DNA of 64,000 nt from Sphingobacterium populi (GCF_001586775.1 NZ_LQXS01000001.1:1054001-1118000), one strand, 5' to 3'. Positions 40,543-49,049 are shown, counted from the first letter of the stretch. The notes: generated by a model not told the origin, from the sequence alone. Program-made: numbers and translations.

Positions 40543-40999
40543 GGTTAAAATCTTCGAATTGGTTAAGTCAATAAAATATTTCATGGCAGTCATTAGCGTT
40601 TACAACTCAGGCTATACCTGTAGTTTTGGTATTACTATAGCCTGCGATTAATAGTGTAAAACTACTTAATTGACATCACCATCAGGGGGGATATTTAGCG
40701 AAAAGATGGGTAAAAATGTATAGCAAAATATCATATCTACTATCTTATGCTATATAGAATAAATTCACATTATACTAGTTATCAAAATCTTGCAACAAAA
40801 AACACGTATTACTCATAGTTCCGACATCTGCGGAAGAACAAAATTGTGGTCGCATCGATTAGCGACAAATCAATCTTGAATATTTAATGTACAGGATCAA
40901 TTAATATCGACGGGTAGATATTATTAAGACTGCACTTATCTTTAATTTTTGCATGAATTTCCCAAAAAAATACTGTAATAAACGTTACACAAACAAGTA

Positions 41000-41034
41000 T
41001 TTACCGTAAAATCGATATAGCAAATTTTTGTTAT
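41000..41034 (+). promoter_or_regulatory. Promoter-like site overlapped by an ATAGCA dyad, fimbrillin unit 1
   Basis: TTTA at 41000-41003 is followed after 19 bases by AATTTTTG (41023-41030), one base off the Bacteroidetes -7 consensus TAnnTTTG. The -7 element lies inside the dyad ATAGCAAATTTTTGTTAT (41017-41034). The same arrangement, with a perfect -7, is present in unit 2. Predicted leader to the small gene is about 310 bases. Confidence 0.5.
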
Positions 41035-41218
41035 ATATAGCATACCATTAAAATCAAAAAACGTACTAGCGAGCCTGTATAGTAGATGTTTCAGTTAATT
41101 ACATTTCTTTATTAGATAATTAATTACTATAAATTTCCTCCTTTAGGCAATTAAAATTAACTTTACAGTAAATTTTAAAGGAAAGTAATCTAGTATTAGC
41201 ATTGTCAAGACAGGTACT

Positions 41219-41269
41219 ACAGCAGCAGTATACGACTTAGAACCACAATATAGCACGAAAAACTGCTGT
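41219..41269 (+). other. Leader hairpin upstream of the 57-residue peptide gene, unit 1
   Basis: ACAGCAG (41219-41225) can pair with CTGCTGT (41263-41269), about 80 bases before the small gene. At the same place in unit 2 the arm sequences differ but still pair (see 44176-44224), which suggests a conserved RNA fold. Confidence 0.4.
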
Positions 41270-41347
41270 GACGACAAAAAATAAAACGCACCGATTTATT
41301 TACAAATGGAGTAGTAATTGGTCTTGAAGTTTATTATTAAAAAAGTC

Positions 41348-41521
41348 ATGATAGAGAAAAAAAACTATTCAACACCTTTTATGGATGTGCTATTCGTTAA
41401 AACGGAAGGGTGCATAGCAGCAGCTTCGGAAGTTACCTTCACGGGATCTGGCACTACGCAAGGGCAACCTGACATCGAAGAGGCCGTTTTAGATAATAGT
41501 AACGCTAACATTTTCTTGTAA
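41348..41521 (+). CDS. 57-residue peptide preceding fimbrillin-like gene, copy 1
   Basis: The gene begins at ATG 41348 (MIEKKNYSTPFMDVLFVKTEG) and continues CIAAASEVTFTGSGTTQGQPDIEEAV before ending NANIFL. It has no signal peptide or membrane segment. A nearly identical copy precedes the second fimbrillin gene; most differences between the copies are silent or conservative, which supports a real gene. Short peptides with a Y.(T/A)P..(D/E)V....E.CIA-type pattern occur before surface lipoprotein genes in Bacteroidetes as I recall them, but their role is unknown to me. It ends 39 bases before the fimbrillin-like gene, so the two are probably co-transcribed. Confidence 0.6.
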   Translation: MIEKKNYSTPFMDVLFVKTEGCIAAASEVTFTGSGTTQGQPDIEEAVLDNSNANIFL

Positions 41522-41560
41522 ACTACAATTATAGTCGATCACCTATTTTGAAATTTTCAC

Positions 41561-43414
41561 ATGCACACACTATCATTTAAGCAAACTCCTAAAAAGTTGC
41601 TTTCGCCACCTATTTTTGCTACACTATTATTCCTAACTTTTATGTCTTGTCAGAAGACAAATAATGAAAGAGAACTGATTCAAGACGAAACAGAGGTCAC
41701 TTTTGAGCTTAATGGCGTAGATGATGTTCAGGAGCAAGCCGCTACGCTGTCACATGATCCAGAGCGCCGAGTCCACAGTACGAGTACGTCCACTACTAAC
41801 CATCATACTGTCGAAGATACAAAAGTGGAGGATTTTGATATGTCGACCACATTAATGGTTTCTTCAGAGTTAGACCGTATAGAGAGCTCGTGGGATTCGG
41901 AATCTCCGAAAACAGGTTTTCCATCAGACGTAAAACGAAATGCTATTGTACCTATGCCGGCCGGACGCCAGTTTAGGATATTAATATACCAACAATCTGG
42001 CACGGAGTGGCGATTTGTCTCGCATAACGATTTTGTTTCTGCAGCTGATAATCAGGGAAAGACGGTAAGATTGACCATGGATAGGACATACCGATGGATC
42101 GCTTACTCGTATGATTCTACCGATCCTATTACAGACGCGGTACCACAAATCGGAAGTACAGTCGCCCCTACTATTTCTACGCGCCCTAATCAGCCCACAT
42201 TGTATTCCTCAGGTGGCCAATTCACAAATACGGCAAATACTGCAACACAGTATATTCTTTTCAGGCATAGAACTTCAAAAGTAGAGGTCTTGGTCGATAC
42301 GCGTGGTATGTTTGACATAATGGGACGTTATGTGACCGACATACCTTTATTAGGTGTTCAATTAACCTCCACCATCGGGGGTGTCGGAAAACTGACAACT
42401 GCGACACTAAATCTTTTTACAGGTCAATTGTCTAATCAAACGCCGCATAATGCTGCTGGCGTCGCCCTGAATTTTGCGAACCTGGATGATATCAATGGGA
42501 GCGATTTGCCACATAACTATTCTTCTGCTAAAATTTCCACCAATTCTCTGTATACAGCGCTATCGGCACAGCAGGCAAACTTCTCCGCAACGATCAATTC
42601 GGCGAATATTATAGAAAGTGGAGGTTTTGCGGATGATGCTGCTATCGTACAGACGGGCACTCGGGCGCGCGTGCTTGTTGCACCAACAGCGCCACGCACG
42701 GCAACTTTTACCTCAAGCACGGTGGATAATTCTGTAGGTCGTGTATTTCGACTAAGTTTTCGTTTTGCCCATAGAGGTGTACGTATAGGTAATAACTATT
42801 GGGCTAGTGGTGCACTATACTTTCGCGATAATGAGTACCGTATAGATCGTGTACGATTTATTTCTACTGCGTTTAGACAAGCTAATAATGCCCCTAGAGA
42901 GTTCTACTGGCGATATGGTAAACGCTATCCACATCAAACTGGAACAATGCCTCCGTTCGTAACAATACCGCCAATAAATAATCCGATCGGAGATCCGTGC
43001 AGTTTTATGCAACCTCGCGGAATCTGGAGAACGAGCACAAGAGCTGATCAAAATGATCTGGCTGGTCGACCGCGGACACGTGCAGGAGCTGGTGCCCAAA
43101 ATCTTGTTGTGTACTTTCCATCGACAGATGCAGCGCCACCAAATGAGTATGCTTTTCTTTATGTGAATGGCATGGGTTTTTATAGGAGTGGTAATCTTCC
43201 TTTTACTCCCCCGCAGACAAATAATCAACATGGAGTGCACTTGAATTCTTTTTCACTAACAAACCCACCGCCCCTACAAAACCCTACTAATCAAACTTAT
43301 CTCGGGCTTGTTATATCTTTTCCAGCAAACGCTACTTCCACTATGCGTAACCCAAGCCCTCCCTTCGAAATGGCTACATCGCACACCGTACGGTGTGTTC
43401 GAAACGCAATGTAA
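41561..43414 (+). CDS. Fimbrillin-like surface lipoprotein with FISUMP-like C-terminus, copy 1
   Basis: The 617-residue product starts with a lipoprotein signal (TLLFLTFMSC, Cys about 32). The middle resembles the fimbrillin/Mfa1-like N-terminal fold: RQFRILIYQQSGTEWRFVSHNDF, then VRLTMDRTYRWIAYSYDS. The C-terminal third contains NYWASGALYFRD, GDPCSFMQPRGIWRTSTRADQNDLAG and ends TVRCVRNAM, the layout of FISUMP-type surface domains (DPC...WR.PT... and a terminal RC). It is likely anchored on the cell surface as a pilus-like or adhesive protein. A paralogue of identical length lies 2954 bp downstream; differences are concentrated in the signal region, after Cys and in the C-terminal 100 residues. 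Confidence 0.75.
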   Translation: MHTLSFKQTPKKLLSPPIFATLLFLTFMSCQKTNNERELIQDETEVTFELNGVDDVQEQAATLSHDPERRVHSTSTSTTNHHTVEDTKVEDFDMSTTLMVSSELDRIESSWDSESPKTGFPSDVKRNAIVPMPAGRQFRILIYQQSGTEWRFVSHNDFVSAADNQGKTVRLTMDRTYRWIAYSYDSTDPITDAVPQIGSTVAPTISTRPNQPTLYSSGGQFTNTANTATQYILFRHRTSKVEVLVDTRGMFDIMGRYVTDIPLLGVQLTSTIGGVGKLTTATLNLFTGQLSNQTPHNAAGVALNFANLDDINGSDLPHNYSSAKISTNSLYTALSAQQANFSATINSANIIESGGFADDAAIVQTGTRARVLVAPTAPRTATFTSSTVDNSVGRVFRLSFRFAHRGVRIGNNYWASGALYFRDNEYRIDRVRFISTAFRQANNAPREFYWRYGKRYPHQTGTMPPFVTIPPINNPIGDPCSFMQPRGIWRTSTRADQNDLAGRPRTRAGAGAQNLVVYFPSTDAAPPNEYAFLYVNGMGFYRSGNLPFTPPQTNNQHGVHLNSFSLTNPPPLQNPTNQTYLGLVISFPANATSTMRNPSPPFEMATSHTVRCVRNAM

Positions 43415-43487
43415 TGCGATGAATATTCGGCACTTTTAGGCCGCTCACAAAAGCGGTACGGATAAAGGTTTTATAGATAGAAGATAA

Positions 43488-43528
43488 AATAGCTAAGGTG
43501 TTTTTTTACAAAAGACACCTTCGCTATT
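43488..43528 (+). terminator. Hairpin after fimbrillin copy 1
   Basis: AATAGCTAAGGTGT (43488-43501) pairs with ACACCTTCGCTATT (43515-43528) with one mismatch; a T7 tract lies at the top of the 5' arm and in the loop. It is 73 bases after the gene and has a perfect counterpart after copy 2. Confidence 0.55.
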
Positions 43529-43953
43529 CTATCTGCAACCATAATTCCTGAGTTTGACCCGACTTTTACCAAACGAAATCGAAGAGCTACCAAGCCAGTG
43601 GCTGCTAGACTTATGATGGTAATATCCAAATAGAAAGTATGCTGTGTAAAAGAAAACAATCGCTAGGATTCTACAGAATCCTGTAAAATATTTTTATCAG
43701 CGATGCACTTGCCAGAGGGAGCACCCATGATATTATAGTCGAAATCTCTGATGCATCTGTTAGCGACAAATCAACCTAGAAAGTTTGATTTACATGATTA
43801 ATAAAAATCGACCGATAGAAATAAAAAAACCTCATGTGAAGTTTAATACTTTTAGCACTTTCCGATAAAAAGTCCTATCTGAAACTGCACTTATTAGCAA
43901 TTTTCTCACCTGACACCCAAAAAAAACCGTATTACCCGGTAAAAAAACAGGTA

Positions 43954-43988
43954 TTTAACGCATCAACTATATAGCATATTTTTGCTAT
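43954..43988 (+). promoter_or_regulatory. Promoter-like site overlapped by an ATAGCA dyad, fimbrillin unit 2
   Basis: TTTA (43954-43957), 19 bases, then TATTTTTG (43977-43984), an exact match to the Bacteroidetes -7 consensus TAnnTTTG with near-normal spacing to a -33-like element. The dyad ATAGCATATTTTTGCTAT (43971-43988, 6-bp perfect arms) covers the -7 element, as a repressor site would. Confidence 0.55.
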
Positions 43989-44175
43989 TTGAAACACTTA
44001 AATAGCATCTGACAACGTGCTAGCGCGTATCTATAGCAAAATTAGCCTTATTAATATTCCTCCATACGATAATTTATAATGTGAAATTTCCCCGCGCAAA
44101 CAATCATGACTAAATTTACAGCATCATCTAAATGAACCCAAACCTTGTATTATCAATTTCAAGACTGATACTACA

Positions 44176-44224
44176 ACAGCGATGAGAGATTCATAAAACG
44201 ACATTATCTCACTTTTATCGCTGT
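44176..44224 (+). other. Leader hairpin upstream of the 57-residue peptide gene, unit 2
   Basis: ACAGCGAT (44176-44183) pairs with ATCGCTGT (44217-44224), and GAGAT (44186-44190) with ATCTC (44206-44210), giving a two-part stem about 78 bases before the small gene. Compared with unit 1, both arms changed together. Confidence 0.45.
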
Positions 44225-44301
44225 GAAAAGAAAAAAAACGCACCGATTTATTTACAGATGGAGTAGTAATTGGTCTTGAACTTTATTATTAAAAAAAAGT
44301 C

Positions 44302-44475
44302 ATGAGAGAGAAAAAAAACTATTCAACACCTTTTATGGATGTGCTATTTGTTGAAACGGAAGGGTGCATAGCAGCAGCTTCGGATGTGACCTTTACCGGA
44401 TCTGGAACTACGCAAGGACAACCTGACATCGAAGAGGCCGTCTTAGACAATAGCAATTCTGACATTTTCTTGTAA
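44302..44475 (+). CDS. 57-residue peptide preceding fimbrillin-like gene, copy 2
   Basis: It reads MREKKNYSTPFMDVLFVETEG and CIAAASDVTFTGSGTTQGQPDIEEAV, ending NSDIFL, the same length as copy 1 with about five residue changes. Start ATG 44302 and the spacing to the fimbrillin-like gene (39 bases) are conserved. No export signal, no known domain. Conservation of length and reading frame while the flanking leader has drifted is the main argument that it is translated. Function unknown. Confidence 0.6.
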   Translation: MREKKNYSTPFMDVLFVETEGCIAAASDVTFTGSGTTQGQPDIEEAVLDNSNSDIFL

Positions 44476-44514
44476 ACTACAATTACAGTTGATCACCTAT
44501 TTTGAAATTTTCAC

Positions 44515-46368
44515 ATGCACACACTATCATTTAAGCAAACTTTTAAAAAGTTATTTTCGCCACCTATCTTTGCTACACTATTATTCCTAACTTTTATGTC
44601 TTGTCAGAAGACAAGTAATGAAAAAGAACTGATTCAAGATGAAACAGAGGTCACTTTTGAGCTTAATGGTGTAGATGACGCTCAAGAGCGAGCCGCTATG
44701 TTGTCTCATAATCCAGAGCGCCGCGTAAACAGTACGAGTACGCCCACTACTAGCCATCACACTGTCGAAGATACAAAAGTGGAGGATTTTGATATGTCGA
44801 CCACATTAATGGTTTCTTCAGAGTTAGACCGTATAGAGAGCTCGTGGGATTCGGAATCTCCGAAAACTACTTTTTCCTCAAGTGCAAAACGAGCTGCTAT
44901 TGTACCTATGCCCGCAGGACGCCAGTTTAGGATATTAATATACGAACAATCTGGCACGGAGTGGCGATTTGTAACGCATACTGATTTTGTTTCTGCGGCT
45001 GATAATCAAGGAAAAACGGTAAAACTGATTATGGATAAGACTTACCGATGGATCGCTTACTCCTATGATTCTACCGATCCTATTACAGATGCGGTACCAC
45101 AAATTGGAAGTACAGTCGCCCCTACTATTTCTACGCGCCCTAATCAGCCCACATTGTATTCCTCAGGTGGCCAATTCACAAATACAGCAAATACTGCAAC
45201 ACAGTATATTCTTTTCAGGCATAGAACTTCAAAAGTAGAAGTCGTAGTCGATACGCGTGGTATGTTTGACATAATGGGACGTTATGTGACCGACATATCT
45301 TCACTAAATGCTCAATTAACCTCCACCATCGGGGGTGTCGGAAAACTGACAACTGCGACACTAGATCTTTTTACAGGTCAATTGTCTAATCAAACGCCGC
45401 ATAATGCTGCTGGCGTCGCCCTGAATTTTGCAAACCTGGATGATATCAATGGGAGCGATTTGCCACATAACTATTCTTCTGCTAAAATTTCCACGAACTC
45501 TCTGTATACAGCGCTATCAGCACAGCAGGCGAATTTCTCCGTAACGATTAATTCGGCGAATATTACAGAAAGTGGAGGTTTTGCAGATGATGCTGCTATC
45601 GTACAGACGGGTACTCGGGCGCGCGCGCTTGTTGCACCTACAGCACCACGCACGGCAACTTTTACCTCAGGCACGGCAGACAATTCTGTAGGCCGTGTAT
45701 TTCGAGTAAATTTTCGTTTTGCTCATAGAGGTGTGCTTATGGGGAATAACTATTGGGCTAGTGGTGCACTATACTTTCGCGATAATGAGTACCGCATAGA
45801 TCGTGTACGATTCATTTCTACGGCGTTTAGACAAGCTAGTAATGCACCTAGAGAGTTCTACTGGCGATATGGCAAACGCTATCCACATCAAACTGGAACA
45901 ACGGCTCCGTTCGTAACAATACCGCCACTAAATAATCCGATCGGAGATCCGTGCAGTTTTATGCAACCTCGCGGAATCTGGAGAACGAGTACAAGAGCCG
46001 ATCAAAATGATCTAGCTGGTCGACCGCGAACACGTGCAGGCGCTGGTGCCCAAAATCTTGTTGTGTACTTTCCATCGACAGATGCAGCACCACCAAATGA
46101 GTATGCTTTTCTTTATGTGAATGGCATGGGTTATTATAGTGGTGGTAATCCGTCTTTCACTCCCCCCCAGACAAATAATCAACATGGAGTGCACATGAAT
46201 TCTCTTTCTATGACAAATCCACCACCCCTGCAAAACCCCAATAATCAAACTTACAATGGGCTTATTGTAGCTTTTCCAGCAAATGCTACTTCTAGAATGG
46301 TTAACCCGAGCACTCCCTTCGGAATGACTGCTTCGCACACCGTACGGTGTGTTCGAAACGCAATGTAA
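44515..46368 (+). CDS. Fimbrillin-like surface lipoprotein with FISUMP-like C-terminus, copy 2
   Basis: Paralogue of the gene at 41561, also 617 residues and collinear without gaps. The lipobox region TLLFLTFMSC, the fimbrillin-like blocks (RQFRILIYEQSGTEWRFVTHTDF, TYRWIAYSYDS) and the FISUMP-like C-terminus (GDPCSFMQPRGIW..., TVRCVRNAM) are all kept. Substitutions cluster at residues 45-75, around 135-145 (TTFSSSAKRAA against GFPSDVKRNA) and in the last 100 residues, so exposed parts may be diversifying. Having two near-identical copies gives scope for recombination or dosage. The surface-adhesin or pilus role is inferred from the fold; no chaperone/usher or anchor genes are adjacent. Confidence 0.75.
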   Translation: MHTLSFKQTFKKLFSPPIFATLLFLTFMSCQKTSNEKELIQDETEVTFELNGVDDAQERAAMLSHNPERRVNSTSTPTTSHHTVEDTKVEDFDMSTTLMVSSELDRIESSWDSESPKTTFSSSAKRAAIVPMPAGRQFRILIYEQSGTEWRFVTHTDFVSAADNQGKTVKLIMDKTYRWIAYSYDSTDPITDAVPQIGSTVAPTISTRPNQPTLYSSGGQFTNTANTATQYILFRHRTSKVEVVVDTRGMFDIMGRYVTDISSLNAQLTSTIGGVGKLTTATLDLFTGQLSNQTPHNAAGVALNFANLDDINGSDLPHNYSSAKISTNSLYTALSAQQANFSVTINSANITESGGFADDAAIVQTGTRARALVAPTAPRTATFTSGTADNSVGRVFRVNFRFAHRGVLMGNNYWASGALYFRDNEYRIDRVRFISTAFRQASNAPREFYWRYGKRYPHQTGTTAPFVTIPPLNNPIGDPCSFMQPRGIWRTSTRADQNDLAGRPRTRAGAGAQNLVVYFPSTDAAPPNEYAFLYVNGMGYYSGGNPSFTPPQTNNQHGVHMNSLSMTNPPPLQNPNNQTYNGLIVAFPANATSRMVNPSTPFGMTASHTVRCVRNAM

Positions 46369-46432
46369 TGCGATGAACAATCGACACTTTTAGGCCGCTC
46401 ACAGAAGTGGTACGGATAAAGGTTTTATAGAT

Positions 46433-46478
46433 AGAATAGCGAAGGTGTTTTTTTTACAAAAGACACCTTCGCTATTCT
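46433..46478 (+). terminator. 16-bp perfect hairpin after fimbrillin copy 2
   Basis: AGAATAGCGAAGGTGT (46433-46448) pairs perfectly with 46463-46478; a T8 run starts at the top of the stem. It is the counterpart of the hairpin after copy 1. Between here and 47008 I see only the tail of the repeat and the minus-strand terminator at 46875-46917; short plus-strand frames there are not convincing. Confidence 0.6.
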
Positions 46479-46874
46479 AGTTATAACCATAATTCCTGCG
46501 TTTGAACCCAACTTTTACCAAACGAAATCGAAGAGCTACCAAGCCCAAGCCTGTGGCTGCTAAACTTATGATGGCAATATCCAAAATAGAAGATGTGCTG
46601 CGCAAAAGAAAACAAGTGCTAAGCTTCTACGGAAGCAAGCCTCTTAAATATTTTTATCAGCGATGCACTTGCCAGAGGGAGTACCTTGCGAACACTAAAT
46701 TTAATCGATGATAATATATTATAGGGGAAATCTCTGTTGCTATTTTTGAAAAATGGCAAATGGAACGCTTCGATAATTGCCCAAACAAATCATCACACAG
46801 ACGAGGTCTAGGCCAATACATCTTATTACTCCTACACTGCTAAAAGCAATTCTATTCTTAAACGGTAATGCGTC

Positions 46875-46917
46875 AAAAAAAATATCCTTACCTGTTTCTT
46901 ACGAGCAGATAAGGATA
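46875..46917 (-). terminator. Rho-independent terminator for the fimbrillin/FISUMP gene at 47009
   Basis: On the minus strand TATCCTTATCTG pairs with CAGGTAAGGATA (arms 46906-46917 and 46883-46894, one mismatch) and is followed by ATTTTTTTT (46875-46882). It is about 90 bases downstream of the stop, with the classical stem plus T-run form. Confidence 0.75.
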
Positions 46918-47008
46918 CTACCAAGTCTATGTTCGATTCTAATTTACTTGCTTCAAGAAGTCATATTCTTGGAATAAGAACAATTTTGAGGCACATATAA
47001 ATATGACG

Positions 47009-48661
47009 TTACTCAGCAATACAGCGAATAGGCAAGCTAAAAGCCCTGACACTAAAGTTGGCGGTATGATTTAACATATAAATTGTTCCTACGTCTGCTC
47101 TAAATCGACTACCTCGAACAGTACTGTTAGATAAACTAGACCATAACCAAGCTATACTACCTCGGCCATCCGTCCCGAAGTTTCCAAAAGGTGCATTCGC
47201 TCCCGTCGCAGATAGTACTCCCTGAGCTGGTATAGTTAACTTTACAGATGCGTTACGTTTACTGGTTAATACTTTAGCAGAGTTGAAAGTCCCACCACCA
47301 CTAAAAGGCCCTGAATTTGACGGATTTGTATTTTGAATAAGAGTTTCAAACTCTAGACGAGATGGCATTCTATAGTTTGCTGGACAAGGGTCTATTGTGG
47401 ATTTTATTGGTGCTTGTTCTGTACCAAAGTTCCATGTATTGGCCGCAGGACCATTACCATTTCGGAATGGATTTGCACGATTTGCTTGTGGACCACCAGA
47501 CCTTACAGCAGTTCCCCATTGATAAAAATCACCATGCCGTGTTACTGTCATCGGTGCATCCGGATCTAAACTAGTATCGACGCCCAAATTATGTCGTGCC
47601 CAAATTTGCCCGTTAATACGTGCTGCAGGCAGACCGCCATGAGTTATCAACTCGTCTGTAGGTGTAATACGTAATGTCAAGTTGTATTTCACCCCAGGTG
47701 AGACAGTAAGGTTGCTAAACGGTGTCATATTGGTCATCGTTAATGACCCGATAGTAAGTGATGCGATCACGTAATTGGTCAATACATTTTCGTCTGCATT
47801 AATGATCGTTGCGTAGCTTGCAATTGTAGTTCCACTGCTAAAAGATCTGGTCACACTTGAACGTGCGGTCTGCGCTCCTCTTACGATTAGCCCTGTCTCA
47901 AGGCTAACGATTGCTGTAGTACTGTGCGGACCGAATGATGCAGTTATGTTCGTCACGTTGTAACCTGTTTGAGTAGCATCTATAATTGTTGTTATTTGAC
48001 TAAACTGATGCTTCAACACAATATCAAGCCTATTTGTAGAGCCACCTACTAAGGTCACATCTCGTCTGAAGTACATAAAATCTTGATTGCCTGCAACCGT
48101 CAGTTCTGATGTCAAAAGTGTTTGCAATCCGCCAATAAATGTAGGACCTGGCAATGCAGCACTCGAATTGACCGAGTATACGATAAAAGTATAGGTTTGA
48201 CCTCCATCCAAATTCATCGGAGGAGCGGATCCTTCCGACCCACGTATGTATTCTTGCTGTCTCACGAATGCACCTGTATTGTCGTACACCACCACTCGGT
48301 AGCGTATTCCACCATCGAGATCGTCGGTCTCTATCGCAGCTTTATATCCTCCTCCAGCAGAATTAGCTTGCGGGGTTTCCCGTGGTTCATCAGGCGCCAA
48401 TTCGGCAATCAATAGCATATCATTTCCAATATCTAAAGTACTCCTCAAAATCTGGGGTTCGTAGTCATTTGTGAGATAGGGCGTAGCTGCACGATTGAAA
48501 TTTTTGATTGCTTTATATTCACTGTGACTGATCGCAAATTCCATCTTAGCTATCTTCCCATCGCCTGAACTTGCAACATCTGAGGATTTACTGCAGGAGT
48601 TAAATAATGCTATCAAACACAAGCCGGTGACTACGATACGATTAAGGTTTAGCGTTTTCAT
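47009..48661 (-). CDS. Fimbrillin-family lipoprotein with C-terminal FISUMP domain
   Basis: The 550-residue product starts with a lipoprotein signal (LCLIALFNSC, Cys about 23). The fimbrillin-like part includes IRYRVVVYDNTGAFVRQQEYIRG and QTYTFIVYSVNSS, then LDIVLKHQFSQITTIID, and PFSNLTVSPGVKYNLTLRI closing the second sandwich. From about residue 350 comes a FISUMP domain: INGQIWARHNLGVDTSLDPDAP, DFYQWGTAV, DPCPANYRMPSRLEFETLI, and the final FSVRAFSLPIRCIAE. It is likely surface-exposed and adhesive or pilus-like. It is oriented toward the duplicated pair, with its own terminator and a promoter candidate at 48936-48943 that leaves a 5' leader of about 270 bases. It is related to, but clearly diverged from, the 617-residue pair. 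Confidence 0.8.
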   Translation of the reverse strand: MKTLNLNRIVVTGLCLIALFNSCSKSSDVASSGDGKIAKMEFAISHSEYKAIKNFNRAATPYLTNDYEPQILRSTLDIGNDMLLIAELAPDEPRETPQANSAGGGYKAAIETDDLDGGIRYRVVVYDNTGAFVRQQEYIRGSEGSAPPMNLDGGQTYTFIVYSVNSSAALPGPTFIGGLQTLLTSELTVAGNQDFMYFRRDVTLVGGSTNRLDIVLKHQFSQITTIIDATQTGYNVTNITASFGPHSTTAIVSLETGLIVRGAQTARSSVTRSFSSGTTIASYATIINADENVLTNYVIASLTIGSLTMTNMTPFSNLTVSPGVKYNLTLRITPTDELITHGGLPAARINGQIWARHNLGVDTSLDPDAPMTVTRHGDFYQWGTAVRSGGPQANRANPFRNGNGPAANTWNFGTEQAPIKSTIDPCPANYRMPSRLEFETLIQNTNPSNSGPFSGGGTFNSAKVLTSKRNASVKLTIPAQGVLSATGANAPFGNFGTDGRGSIAWLWSSLSNSTVRGSRFRADVGTIYMLNHTANFSVRAFSLPIRCIAE

Positions 48662-49049
48662 AAGAATAAATATGTGTTATTAGGTCAATTTTCTACAACT
48701 TAATTATCATGGTAAATTGCGCGCTTGATCATTCCTGGTGTCCCCACTCAGGCTACACATCTTTACTTGCATCAACCGCCGCCACTATATCACAGCTCAT
48801 CGCTACAGGATATATTAGAAATCTACTTTCAGTATTAATCGTGACAACTCACACGCCGGCTTAGGCATGATAAAAATGTGGTTCTCCATATTGCAAACGT
48901 TGCATTGCTTAATACGCATTGCGTATTTACCGAAACAAATATATACTCATATAAGAGAAAAAATAAGGTGATATATTAATTATGTAGCCATTGCGCCACG
49001 TAATTTATAACTGGTTGTTACTTCACATTAAACTACTGTTTAATATTTA
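48662..49049 (-). other. 388-bp upstream region of the fimbrillin/FISUMP gene
   Basis: Non-coding by all signs. The far end holds the promoter/palindrome described separately (48911-48943); the nearer 250 bases would be 5' leader. No ribosome-binding signal is obvious, as is usual in Bacteroidetes. Confidence 0.5.
48911..48943 (-). promoter_or_regulatory. Promoter -7 element next to a perfect palindrome
   Basis: On the minus strand TATATTTG (48943 to 48936) fits the Bacteroidetes -7 consensus TAnnTTTG exactly. The -33 region is only T-rich. Just downstream, where transcription would start, lies AATACGCATTGCGTATT (48911-48927), with 8-bp perfect arms around one base, a good candidate operator. 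Confidence 0.5.

Larger units (their letters stand above)
40543..41347. other. 805-bp AT-rich divergent intergenic region
   Basis: It separates the minus-strand xylan locus from the plus-strand fimbrillin genes. The right half (from about 40861) is the leader of fimbrillin unit 1, with a promoter-like site at 41000-41034 and a hairpin at 41219-41269. The left half should carry the promoter of the transaldolase-led operon, but I find no clear TAnnTTTG/TTTG pair on that strand. The stretch near 40719-40733 (TATAGCAAAATATCA) resembles the palindrome found in the fimbrillin promoters. Confidence 0.6.
43415..44301 (+). other. Intergenic spacer and leader between the two fimbrillin units
   Basis: It holds the 3' hairpin of unit 1 (43488-43528), the boundary between the duplicated units near 43750, the unit 2 promoter-like site (43954-43988) and the leader hairpin (44176-44224). 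No credible coding sequence; short frames here are not conserved between the two copies. Confidence 0.6.
40861..46737 (+). repeat. Direct tandem duplication of a 2.9-kb fimbrillin unit
   Basis: Unit 1 runs from about 40861 to 43750 and unit 2 from about 43762 to 46737. Both begin with AGCGACAAATCAA and contain, in order, the promoter-like dyad, leader hairpin, 57-residue peptide gene, 617-residue lipoprotein gene, 3' hairpin and a tail with GCGATGCACTTGCCAGAGGG. Coding parts are far more alike than leaders. Exact ends are approximate by eye. Confidence 0.85.

Noticed and set aside
43471..43659. Minus-strand hydrophobic frame resembling a small membrane or sorting peptide, partly repeated after fimbrillin copy 2
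   Set aside because: The frame is not kept between the two copies (T-run differences shift it), and the region carries the transcript-end hairpin; it is more likely non-coding repeat tail.
46502..46977. Two plus-strand frames after fimbrillin copy 2
   Set aside because: No similarity to anything recognised, composition like random AT-rich DNA, one overlaps the minus-strand terminator at 46875-46917, and the first is not conserved in the tail of copy 1.
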